From: Acidobacteriota bacterium
GTDB lineage: Bacteria; Acidobacteriota; Terriglobia; Bryobacterales; Bryobacteraceae
Assembly: GCA_025353165.1 (NCBI GenBank)
Contig: JANXRE010000082.1
Location: 1-46,898 of the forward strand
Direction of reading: 5' to 3'
DNA length: 46,898 nt
This document shows, piece by piece, positions 28,438 to 36,837 of the stretch. The notes under the pieces were generated by a model. That model was not told where the DNA came from, did not search any database, and worked only from the letters and a program-made list of their open reading frames with translations. A program made the position numbers and the translations under genes. How positions within the stretch are numbered: the stretch's first letter is position 1; each line of letters begins with the position of its first letter.

Positions 28438-29664
28438 TCAAGCGGCGTGGTTTGTCTCGAGCTTCGGCAGGAACGCGGTCAGCAACCCAATCACCGGCAG
28501 GAACGAGCACACCCGATATACGAAATCGATACCCGTGACATCCGCCAACCTCCCCAGCAGCGCCGCCCCCACGCCACCCATGCCGAACGCCAGGCCGAAG
28601 AACAGGCCCGAGATTGTCCCGACCCTCCCTGGCACCAAATCCTGTGCGTACACGAGAATCGCGGAAAAAGCGGAGGCGATGATCAGGCCGATCACCACCG
28701 TCAGAACTCTGGTCCAGAAGAGGTTCGCATAAGGCAGCAGCACCGAGAAAGGAAGTACGCCCAGGATCGAGAACCAGATCACTGTCTTGCGGCCAATGCG
28801 GTCGCCTACCGGTCCGCCCACGATCGTCCCGACCGCCGCCGCCGCCAGGAACAGAAACAGGTGAATTTGCGCGCTCCGGACCGACACGTGGAACTTGTCG
28901 ATCAGAAAAAACGTGTAGTAGCTGACCAGGCTCGCCAGATAGAAATACTTGGAGAATACGAGCGCAATCAGGATGGCCATCGCCGAAGCGATTTTCGCGG
29001 CTGGCAGGCGCACGTGATGCTCCGCGGCGGCGCGCGAGTTCGCCGCCGCGTGCCGGACCGTTTTGTACCACGCCCCGACGCGCGAAAGCACCAGCATCGC
29101 CAGTAGAGCCGCCGCCGAAAACCAGGCGATGCTCCGCTGTCCCGCGGGCAGCACGATGAACGCACCGAGCAGCGGTCCCAACGCCGATCCCGCGTTTCCG
29201 CCGACCTGAAACACAGATTGCGCAAGCCCGTGCCGGCCGCCCGAAGCCATCCGGGCGACGCGCGACGACTCGGGATGGAACACCGCCGATCCGATGCCCA
29301 TGCACGCGACCGCCAGTAAAATCGCGACAAAGGACGGAGCCATGGAGAGCAGCACGAGGCCGATCAGAGTGAATCCCATTCCCGCCGGCAGGGACCACGG
29401 CGTGGGCCGGTGATCCGTGTACAGTCCAATCACCGGCTGCAGCAGAGACGCGGTCAGTTGGGACGTCAGAGTGATGAGTCCGATCTGCCCGAAATCCAGG
29501 TGATACGAGTTCTTGAGGATGGGATAAACCGCCGGAAGGACCGACTGCATCATGTCGTTCAGCAGGTGGCAGAAGCTGATGGCCGCGAGGATCCCGATGG
29601 CGGCGCGCGGCGAGGACACTCCCGTAGTGTAGCGGTACTCCGGTACATTGGGTCGAAGGGTCAT
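28438..29664 (-). CDS. MFS exporter, fosmidomycin-resistance (Fsr)-like
   Basis: Twelve-helix major facilitator of about 408 residues. SFCHLLNDMMQSVLPAVYP at the first helix, FGQIGLITLTSQLTASLLQP, IGLYTDHRPTPWSLPAGM and AVFHPESSRVARMASGGRHG are typical of the Fsr family of drug efflux antiporters. The start is uncertain. ATG 29664 (chosen) would overlap the start codon of the divergent receptor gene by two bases and has no clear ribosome-binding site; GTG 29619 would leave a 43-base gap. The frame stays open upstream to 29853, but that part lies antisense to the receptor. Confidence 0.85.
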   Translation of the reverse strand: MTLRPNVPEYRYTTGVSSPRAAIGILAAISFCHLLNDMMQSVLPAVYPILKNSYHLDFGQIGLITLTSQLTASLLQPVIGLYTDHRPTPWSLPAGMGFTLIGLVLLSMAPSFVAILLAVACMGIGSAVFHPESSRVARMASGGRHGLAQSVFQVGGNAGSALGPLLGAFIVLPAGQRSIAWFSAAALLAMLVLSRVGAWYKTVRHAAANSRAAAEHHVRLPAAKIASAMAILIALVFSKYFYLASLVSYYTFFLIDKFHVSVRSAQIHLFLFLAAAAVGTIVGGPVGDRIGRKTVIWFSILGVLPFSVLLPYANLFWTRVLTVVIGLIIASAFSAILVYAQDLVPGRVGTISGLFFGLAFGMGGVGAALLGRLADVTGIDFVYRVCSFLPVIGLLTAFLPKLETNHAA

Positions 29665-31966
29665 GCGGGTTCTGGCGATAGCGGCGGTGCTGGCGCTTTG
29701 TGCTTCCGCGCAGCGCGGCTCAGGCGAATTGCGCCTGAAGGTGCTCGACCCCTCTGGACTTCCCTTGGAAGCCGTGGGGACGCTGTACGGGCCAGCCGTG
29801 CACGTGCGCGCAACGTTCCGCACGGACGCGAGCGGCGCGGCAATCGTACGCAATGTTCCCTTCGGGACCTACCGCCTGCAGGTAGCACGAGAAGGCTTTG
29901 CGACGGACTCGCGAACGGTGGAAATACAATCCGCCGCGCCGCTTCAGTTGGAGGTTGCGTTGGGCGTCGCGCCCGTCAATTCCGCCGTCGTCGTGGAAGA
30001 TATCGATCCGCTCATCGATCCCTCGAGAACCGGCACGACCTATTTCATCGGCGATGCGGATCTGCGGGACCGCCGCGCCGCTCTCCCCGGCCGCGGCGTT
30101 CTGTCAATGATCGATGAGCAACCGGGTTGGCTGCTCGAAGCCAACGGCGTTCTGCATCCGCGCGGCGCCGAGTACGGAGTTCAATACGTGATCGACGGCA
30201 TCCCGATGACCGAAAACCGCTCGCCGTCATTTTCCCCCGAGATCGAAGTGGAGGACGTTCAAGCCATGAACGTTATGACCTCGGGGTATCCCGCCGAATT
30301 CGGCCGGAAGCTCGGGGGCGTGATTGAGGTCGCGACCGCGCCCGACCGGCGCGACGGGAGCCACGGCAAGTTCTCGGCGCTGGCGCAGAGCTTCGGCACG
30401 AAGTCCGGCTACGTGAGGATTCAGCAAGGTTGGAAGAAATCGTTCGTTGCCTTGAGCGGCGAAGCCGCTCGCACGGACAGGTATCTGGATCCTCCGGTGG
30501 AAGAGAATTTCGCGAATTCCGGGACCACCGCGGGCGCAGGCTTGCGATTCGAACGCGACCTGGCCGCCGGCGACCGGATCCGGTTCAGCATTCAGAACAC
30601 GGCAGTCCGCTTCGAGGTTCCGAATGAGCGGATCCAGCGGGCGGCGGGGCAGCGGCAGGATCGCACGTCCGGCGAAACGGAGGGAACGGTGGCCTACACG
30701 CGGGTCCTGTCGCCCGCGTGGGTCCTGGACGCGCGGGGCATGGGCCGCGACGAATCCGCGCGCTTGTGGTCGAACGCCCTCTCGACACCGATCGTCGCGG
30801 GCCAGGATCGCGGGTTCCGGGAGGGTTATGGCAATGCGTCGATCTCCGGAAATCCGGGGAGAAACAGCTTCAAGGCCGGAGTGGAAGCCAGCTTCACCTC
30901 CCTCTCGGAAGCGTTCCATTTCGACATCGCCGCGCCGAGCTATTTCGGTCCCGGCATACCCGCCGCCTTCGGCTTCAATCAACGCGCGGAGGGCCGCGAG
31001 CAGGCCGCTTACATCCAGGATGCAATCCATGGCGCATCGTGGAACATCAGCGCCGGTCTCCGCTGGGACCGTTACAAACTGCTTGTCAGCGAGCAGGCAT
31101 GGAGCCCCCGTCTGGGCGCAACGTGGCATTCCACGCGGCTCGGACTTATCGTCCGGGGCAGCTATGACCGCGCGTTCCAGACACCCGCTTTCGAGAACAT
31201 CCTGCTGGCGAGTTCACCGCAAGCCCTACTGCTCGGAAACTCAGCGTTTGTGCCCATCCGGCCTTCGCGCGGCGATTTCGTCGAAGGCGGATTCGTGAAA
31301 TCCCTGTTCGGCCGCGCCCGCCTGGACGCCAAATACTTCGTGCGCCGCATGGATAATTTCGCCGACGACAGTCTACTGCTGAATACTGGCATCACCTTTC
31401 CGACCGCCTTCGATCATGGAACGATTCGAGGAACGGAAATCAAGATCGAGGCGCCGCGCTGGGGACCCGTGTCCGGATTTGTCAGCTACACGAACATGAT
31501 CGGAAGAGCCTGGCTGCCGGCCGCCGGCGGGTTGTTCCTCGGCGGCGACACCGCGTTACTGCATTCGCACGAGCGGATCCCGATCACGCAGGATCAGCGG
31601 AACATGGCGCGCGCGTGGCTGCGATCGCAACTGGGGCGGCGGGCGTGGGCTGCCGCCGGAGAGTCCTATAGCAGCGGGCTTCCGGTCGATGCGGGAGACC
31701 TCGACATTCTGAAGGCGCGCCAGCAATACGGAGACCGCATCCTGAGCCGCGTGAACCTCCAGCGCGGCCGCGTCAGACCCTCGTCTTCGCTGGATTTCTC
31801 GGCCGGCATCGACTTGTGGCGCCGGGACGAATACGTTCTCCGGCTCCAGGGCGATGTCCTGAACGCGACGAACGCGCTGAACGTAATCAACTTTGCGGGG
31901 TTGTTCTCCGGAACCGCTCTCGCCGCGCCACGCAGAGTGGCCTTCCGAGTGGGATTCGAGTTCTGA
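29663..31966 (+). CDS. TonB-dependent receptor-like outer membrane protein with carboxypeptidase-regulatory-like domain
   Basis: 767 residues. A signal peptide (MRVLAIAAVLALCASA) is followed by an Ig-like carboxypeptidase-regulatory domain (about 23-105: LRLKVLDPSGLPLEAVGTLY), a plug domain (about 140-225: GVQYVIDGIPMTEN, DVQAMNVMTSGYPAEFGRK) and a beta-barrel ending in an aromatic residue (VAFRVGFEF), the usual insertion signal. The ATG has GAAGG three bases upstream. This architecture is hugely expanded in Solibacter-type Acidobacteriota. A phosphatase gene follows after 34 bases, so the pair may act in nutrient release and uptake; the ligand is unknown. Confidence 0.82.
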   Translation: MRVLAIAAVLALCASAQRGSGELRLKVLDPSGLPLEAVGTLYGPAVHVRATFRTDASGAAIVRNVPFGTYRLQVAREGFATDSRTVEIQSAAPLQLEVALGVAPVNSAVVVEDIDPLIDPSRTGTTYFIGDADLRDRRAALPGRGVLSMIDEQPGWLLEANGVLHPRGAEYGVQYVIDGIPMTENRSPSFSPEIEVEDVQAMNVMTSGYPAEFGRKLGGVIEVATAPDRRDGSHGKFSALAQSFGTKSGYVRIQQGWKKSFVALSGEAARTDRYLDPPVEENFANSGTTAGAGLRFERDLAAGDRIRFSIQNTAVRFEVPNERIQRAAGQRQDRTSGETEGTVAYTRVLSPAWVLDARGMGRDESARLWSNALSTPIVAGQDRGFREGYGNASISGNPGRNSFKAGVEASFTSLSEAFHFDIAAPSYFGPGIPAAFGFNQRAEGREQAAYIQDAIHGASWNISAGLRWDRYKLLVSEQAWSPRLGATWHSTRLGLIVRGSYDRAFQTPAFENILLASSPQALLLGNSAFVPIRPSRGDFVEGGFVKSLFGRARLDAKYFVRRMDNFADDSLLLNTGITFPTAFDHGTIRGTEIKIEAPRWGPVSGFVSYTNMIGRAWLPAAGGLFLGGDTALLHSHERIPITQDQRNMARAWLRSQLGRRAWAAAGESYSSGLPVDAGDLDILKARQQYGDRILSRVNLQRGRVRPSSSLDFSAGIDLWRRDEYVLRLQGDVLNATNALNVINFAGLFSGTALAAPRRVAFRVGFEF

Positions 31967-32000
31967 ACCCTGCGATAATCTAAGGTATTGCACTTAATCA

Positions 32001-33575
32001 ATGACTCGAAGATCTCTTCTCCCTATTTGTCTGCTCGCCTCCCTGGCGGTTTTGCAGGCCCAAGCCCCGCCCCGGCATGAGCAGATCCGCCGGCCGAAGC
32101 TCCTGGTCGCGATCATGGTGGATCAATTCCGGTACGACTACCTGAACCGGTGGCGATCCCAGTACACCGGCGGCTTTGCGCGTTTCTACCAGCGCGGCGC
32201 GGTGTTCACCAACGCTCACCACGAGCAGTTCCCAACCGTTACCGCGGTGGGCCACTCGGCTTTCCTGAGCGGAGCCACGCCGTCCACCAGCGGCATCGTG
32301 AACAATAGCTGGTTCGACCGGGCCACCGGCAAGGACGTCACCAGCGTCTCCGACGATGCGACCCAATTACTGGGCGGTTCGGGACGGGGATCGTCGCCTC
32401 ACCGGCTGGTTGTCAGCACGCTCAGCGACGAATTTAAAATGGCCGGACGGCAGTGCAAGGTCATCGGAATCTCAATCAAGGATCGCGCTGCCATCCTGCC
32501 CGCCGGCCACATGGCCGACGGCGCTTATTGGTTCGACGGGCGCACCGGCAACTTCGTCAGCAGCACTTTCTATTTTCCCGATCTCCCGGACTGGGTGAAA
32601 GACTACAACGCCAAGCGCCCCGCGGATAAGTTCGTGAACCTGGAATGGCGGGCGCTCGACGATAACGCGAAGGTGTTCCGGAAGACGGCCGCGGCCGCCG
32701 ATGCGCGCTTCTACAACGCCATGGAAGGAACGCCCTTCGGCAACGACATGCTGGAGGAGTTCGCGGAGCGCGCCGTCGAAGCGGAGAAGCTGGGGCAACA
32801 CCCCGACACCGACTTGCTCACCGTGAGTTTTTCGGCCAACGATTACGTCGGCCACGCCCTTGGCCCGGACTCGCCGGAGGTACGCGACATCTCGCTGCGA
32901 ACCGATCTCGTCATCGAAAAACTCTTGAAGTATCTGGATGGGAAAGTAGGCTCGGACAACGTGCTCGTCGTCCTGACCGCCGATCATGGGGTCTCTCCGA
33001 TACCGGAGTTGCAGAAAGAGCGGAAGATGCCCGGCGGCCGGTTCGACACCGCCGGCCTGTTCAAAACATTGCAGGATGCGCTCACGGCGAAATACGGCGA
33101 GGGACGGTGGATCGTCGGAAACGCGGGACCTGTTCCTTACCTGAACTTCGACCTTATGCGGCAGAAGCACCTGAACCACGCCGACGTTGAGCGCACGGCG
33201 GCGGAGGCCTGGCGCGCCGTTCCGAACGTCTTCCGGGTTTATACGCGCGAGCAAGTGCTGCTCGGACAAACGCCGGAAGACAAGTTCAGCATTCGAGTCC
33301 GCAATGGTTTCTATTCCGCGCGGTCCGGCGACTTAATCCTGATACCCGACGCGTACTGGATCTTCGAAGCGCACGGGACGTCGCACGGGACGCTGTTCAA
33401 TTACGACACGCACGTGCCCATGATGATGATGGGGCCGGGCGTCAACCCTGGAATTTACGATCAGGCGGCCGCGGTTGTGGATCTCGCGCCGACGCTGGCC
33501 ACGATGCTCGAGGTGGAGATCCCCAGCGGCTCCGTGGGCCGCGTGCTGACCGAAGTTTTCGGCAAGCGGTATTGA
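32001..33575 (+). CDS. Alkaline phosphatase family protein (PafA-like)
   Basis: 524 residues with a signal peptide (RRSLLPICLLASLAVLQAQA). The metal-site aspartate is in VAIMVDQFRYDYLNRW, the nucleophile is the threonine in EQFPTVTAVGHSAF, and further metal ligands lie in ANDYVGHALGPDSPEV, LTADHGVSP and the histidine of NYDTHVPMMMM. This is the PafA / type I phosphodiesterase-pyrophosphatase fold, a periplasmic calcium- or zinc-dependent phosphatase. It follows the TonB-type receptor on the same strand; no Pho box was recognised. Confidence 0.9.
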   Translation: MTRRSLLPICLLASLAVLQAQAPPRHEQIRRPKLLVAIMVDQFRYDYLNRWRSQYTGGFARFYQRGAVFTNAHHEQFPTVTAVGHSAFLSGATPSTSGIVNNSWFDRATGKDVTSVSDDATQLLGGSGRGSSPHRLVVSTLSDEFKMAGRQCKVIGISIKDRAAILPAGHMADGAYWFDGRTGNFVSSTFYFPDLPDWVKDYNAKRPADKFVNLEWRALDDNAKVFRKTAAAADARFYNAMEGTPFGNDMLEEFAERAVEAEKLGQHPDTDLLTVSFSANDYVGHALGPDSPEVRDISLRTDLVIEKLLKYLDGKVGSDNVLVVLTADHGVSPIPELQKERKMPGGRFDTAGLFKTLQDALTAKYGEGRWIVGNAGPVPYLNFDLMRQKHLNHADVERTAAEAWRAVPNVFRVYTREQVLLGQTPEDKFSIRVRNGFYSARSGDLILIPDAYWIFEAHGTSHGTLFNYDTHVPMMMMGPGVNPGIYDQAAAVVDLAPTLATMLEVEIPSGSVGRVLTEVFGKRY

Positions 33576-33597
33576 CTCCTAGCTGTCGGGATGCGTC

Positions 33598-35082
33598 CTA
33601 TGCCCTCATCCGCGATTCGCGAAACATTCGTCGAAAAGCTCGGACACGATCGATGTGCACAGTCGCGAGCACAAGGACCATGGCTCCCAAGCCGCTGACG
33701 GTTTTCACAAGCAAGCGGCCCCATTCCGGCATTTCGGAAACCAACGCGGCATCCACGAAGAGGACCGCGAAAACAATCGCCACCGAACAACTCAGTGCTG
33801 GAGCAAGACAGCGCAAATATCGGCGCGGTGGCATGCCCACAGCCTGAAAGGTGGCCATAACCAGAGGAATAGACAGCAACGGGTAAAGCACTACCCATGT
33901 GGCCGCGATTCCAACGGCGCCCCAACGGCTCGCAAACCAGAACGCTGGTGGAAAACAGACCAGCTTAAGTACAGCGTTCCACATCGAAGACGATGGCCGC
34001 CCGACCGCGTTGAGCACTTGAGGCAGAATGACGAGCAAGGAATTCATCGCACCGTAGACACTCAGTAGGATCACCGGCGCTATTGCCGGCCGCCATCGCT
34101 CTCCGAGCACGAGAGGAATGAACTCGTGCGCCGTCAGCACGATGCCAGTCGCCGCCGTCACCGTAACCAGGGCCATGGCCTCGCTGGCCCTACAGATATA
34201 GCGCTGCAAGGCGTCGCGATCAGTCTGACAGTTAGACAAGAAGCCCGGCATCACTCGCATGATGAGGCTCGCCAGTTTCTCCGCTGGTAGCGTTGCGATG
34301 GTCCAGGCCATCGAGTATGCTCCCAGGGCATCTTTGCCCAGCATGCGTCCGGCGACTGCAAAATCGGCGCTCGAATACGCATACCAGGACAGACTGGAGA
34401 TCGTCACCGTCCCGCTGAAGCGTAACGCACGGGAGATGGACCCCATTCGAGGCACCGTGAAGCCGGGACGGTACCAGAACAGTGGAAGCATCGCCGCGCA
34501 CGCGGAGCCGGCTAAGGTTCCTAGTATGAGCGCCCAGAAGCCGCCTCCGAGGACCGCGAGAACAATCGTAACAGCAGCCTGCACCCACATTTGCACCGCT
34601 TCGATGATGGAGATCAGCTTGAATCGCAGAGCGCGCTGTAAAAGACCCTGTGGCACCCCTCGGAATCCCACAAAAGCAAAGCCGAGTCCCATGATCGGGA
34701 GCATCTGGGTTAGTTGAGGCGCGTGGAAGAATTGCGCAAGCGCACCTGCGGATACCGCTGTGATCGCCAGAGCCAGAAAACCCAGCAGGATCGACATTCC
34801 GTTCAACTGTCTTAACTGTTCTTCTTCCAGATCGCGAAGATTGACAACCGTCGCACTGATCCCGAACTCGCCAAGCTGACCTAGCACGCCCAGAAAAGCG
34901 CCACACATCGTAATCAGCCCGAAATCGCTGACCGCAATCAGCCTCGTTACCACCAGAAAACAGGCCCAGGAAACGATCTGCGAGCCCCCTTTCACAATTG
35001 CCGTCCAGGCGAGACTGCGAACAAGGTGTTTGTCGAGCGCACCGGCCGACTGGCACGCCGCGGACGTGGCTTCGGACCTCAT
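33598..35082 (-). CDS. Polysaccharide flippase of the MOP superfamily (Wzx-like)
   Basis: 494 residues with about 12-14 hydrophobic helices. The opening SLAWTAIVKGGSQIVSWACF and LITMCGAFLGVLGQLGEFGI, and GFRGVPQGLLQRALRFKLIS, are typical of lipopolysaccharide/exopolysaccharide flippases of the RfbX/Wzx group (lipid-linked oligosaccharide transport). ATG 35082 is chosen because it forms an ATGA overlap with the stop of the upstream asparagine-synthase-like gene; a longer start at 35121 is possible. No glycosyltransferase or polymerase lies next to it, which is odd for this family. Confidence 0.85.
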   Translation of the reverse strand: MRSEATSAACQSAGALDKHLVRSLAWTAIVKGGSQIVSWACFLVVTRLIAVSDFGLITMCGAFLGVLGQLGEFGISATVVNLRDLEEEQLRQLNGMSILLGFLALAITAVSAGALAQFFHAPQLTQMLPIMGLGFAFVGFRGVPQGLLQRALRFKLISIIEAVQMWVQAAVTIVLAVLGGGFWALILGTLAGSACAAMLPLFWYRPGFTVPRMGSISRALRFSGTVTISSLSWYAYSSADFAVAGRMLGKDALGAYSMAWTIATLPAEKLASLIMRVMPGFLSNCQTDRDALQRYICRASEAMALVTVTAATGIVLTAHEFIPLVLGERWRPAIAPVILLSVYGAMNSLLVILPQVLNAVGRPSSSMWNAVLKLVCFPPAFWFASRWGAVGIAATWVVLYPLLSIPLVMATFQAVGMPPRRYLRCLAPALSCSVAIVFAVLFVDAALVSEMPEWGRLLVKTVSGLGAMVLVLATVHIDRVRAFRRMFRESRMRA

Positions 35083-36542
35083 CGGACTGTCAACGGCTGG
35101 AACTGCGCCTCTATCTTGCATCGGGGGGAAAACCCATCCCGTTTCGCGCGGGCAGACTCGTTAATCTTGCCGGCGGCACACGTTGAACACGCGGACAATT
35201 GCTGGATATAGGTCAGGTGACAGCCCAGCCAGTCTGCCTCCGTTCGAAAACGGGGGGACATCAGAGTGCGAAGCAGGCGTAGAGACATGGGCCCCGTACT
35301 GACGTACCGCGCAGGTCGCCTTAGCGAGGCTAACGCGCGAAGAGCATAACGGGAGTACGGGAATCGCATGCTCTTCGAGGCTGCATAGGGAACATCCGCA
35401 AACTCCGGGTATGCCCGGGCGATGGTTTCGGTGTGGAACGTATGATCGAGGAACATTCTGGCCGGCAACCCGGAGAGGAATTCCCATAAATCGGGGTCTA
35501 GGTATGGCGCATAAACGGTGCCCGGGATGAGGTTGAAGGCGCTGGATCCGATCATGCGGCGCGTGCGACTCCAGAAGTAGAACGAGCCGACAGGGTTCGC
35601 CGCATTACTATGAAACCTGAGCTCCTGGATGACTCGATCCATGGCTGCATCGTAAGGCAAGTCGATATTCCAGGTTGGGATGCGCCCGGGCGTGACTAAA
35701 CGGCGGGCAAGTTCTTCGAATCGCCGCTTCTCAAACAGCCCAAGATTCCATTCTTCTAAGAACAACCCGGCGGAGAGCACATCGCCACCGATGCCATCGT
35801 AACTCACACGCCCCGACAATGCGTCGGCAACCGGAACAAACCAGCCGTGCTCGAGGGCGGCAAAATTGGTCCGGGCGTTCTTCTTCCATTCACATCCCGG
35901 GAGATCGCCGGCTGACACTACGCGATGAGGACGGCCAAGCCGGCTCGCAATCAGGCCGGCAATGCGCGCCTCCTCCGGATGCGGCCAGCAGGACGTCACG
36001 ATGAACTCGGGAAGACGGTGTTGCCTGGAGAGTTCCAGCGCGATGTGACGGGAATCGCGACCGCCACTCAAAGCCAGCGCGAAATTCTCGGCGGGCCTCC
36101 GCGCGATGGCCTGCCGGAACAGATCGATATATCCATCGATGGCGTCCTTGCGCGTTAACGACAGCGGCTTGGCGAGGCGGGCGAAATCGCCGGATATCTG
36201 CAGCTTTCCGTCTTCCCAGGTCAGGCTCCCCCTCGGCGGCATTAGGCGCACGGACCGAAACGGGGTGTCATTCCCTAAGAATGTCCCCAGACGAAAGAAC
36301 ACGGATAAGGCTGCTTCATCGATATCTCGCGGCGCTCCCGATTGAAGCGCTCCACAGATGGATGTGGACAGAACGATGCGGTCGGCCCAGGCGGCGTAGA
36401 ACAGAGGCCGCATGCCGTAGGGATCGGAGGATGCGCGGAGGCGCCGGCCGTCCCAGGACCAATGTCTTGGCAGCTCGGTAAGCCCGAATTCGCACAAGTG
36501 AGTCTGCCCGCTCACACTTGCGCCCTGTACGTTAAGGTGCAT
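35079..36542 (-). CDS. Asparagine-synthase-like amidotransferase lacking most of the glutaminase domain
   Basis: 487 residues. The start of the protein corresponds to the second half of the Gn-AT glutaminase domain (RLRASSDPYGMRPLFYAAWA). The N-terminal catalytic cysteine and about 100 residues are absent, so glutamine cannot be used in the normal way. The synthetase domain has the PP-loop LALSGGRDSRHIALELS (about residue 150-165) and YDGIGGDVLSAG. The C-terminus carries C-x-x-C (ACSTCAAG). Related proteins amidate sugars in exopolysaccharide loci or activate carboxylates in peptide cyclisation; the partner flippase favours the first. Upstream frames show no missing N-terminal part. ATG 36542 is chosen over a TTG at 36551. 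Confidence 0.8.
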   Translation of the reverse strand: MHLNVQGASVSGQTHLCEFGLTELPRHWSWDGRRLRASSDPYGMRPLFYAAWADRIVLSTSICGALQSGAPRDIDEAALSVFFRLGTFLGNDTPFRSVRLMPPRGSLTWEDGKLQISGDFARLAKPLSLTRKDAIDGYIDLFRQAIARRPAENFALALSGGRDSRHIALELSRQHRLPEFIVTSCWPHPEEARIAGLIASRLGRPHRVVSAGDLPGCEWKKNARTNFAALEHGWFVPVADALSGRVSYDGIGGDVLSAGLFLEEWNLGLFEKRRFEELARRLVTPGRIPTWNIDLPYDAAMDRVIQELRFHSNAANPVGSFYFWSRTRRMIGSSAFNLIPGTVYAPYLDPDLWEFLSGLPARMFLDHTFHTETIARAYPEFADVPYAASKSMRFPYSRYALRALASLRRPARYVSTGPMSLRLLRTLMSPRFRTEADWLGCHLTYIQQLSACSTCAAGKINESARAKRDGFSPRCKIEAQFQPLTVR

Positions 36543-36551
36543 GCTGTTCAA

Positions 36552-36837
36552 CCCCCGGCGGGGACCGTCCTACTGCCAGAATCCCGTTACGCCCTATGGA
36601 GCGAAACGCCTCTTCACCTTCATGATCGGCAGAACCGGAGTATTTCTTCTCTTAAAACGAAGGGATGCGGCCGAAAAGGCCTGCGCCGAGCAGGAAGGAA
36701 CCAACCGATCTATCGGCAGGCGATTGAGTCACTCGCCGGAGTTCGCTGCGGAACGCCTTGTGTGCGTCGAAGAGGCCACATGCCGCGGTTCCCTCATCGA
36801 AATCGAAAGCCTGCGCGCACAACCTTCGCGGGAAGGA
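36552..36837. other. Intergenic region without a recognisable gene
   Basis: 286 bases between the asparagine-synthase-like gene and the FHA-GAF-phosphatase gene, both on the - strand. It presumably holds the promoter of the asparagine-synthase/flippase pair. Short frames are present on both strands, but none has a convincing ribosome-binding site or family pattern, and no precursor-peptide candidate stood out. Confidence 0.4.

Noticed and set aside
33598-36542. A lasso-peptide biosynthesis locus
   Set aside because: The asparagine-synthase-like protein alone is not enough; no precursor, leader peptidase or recognition element is nearby, and the coupled flippase fits glycan export better.
36552-36837. 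Possible RiPP precursor peptide upstream of the asparagine-synthase-like gene
   Set aside because: Several short - strand frames were read (for example one starting MKVKRRFAP), but none has a leader-core pattern, and no protease or B-protein gene is present.
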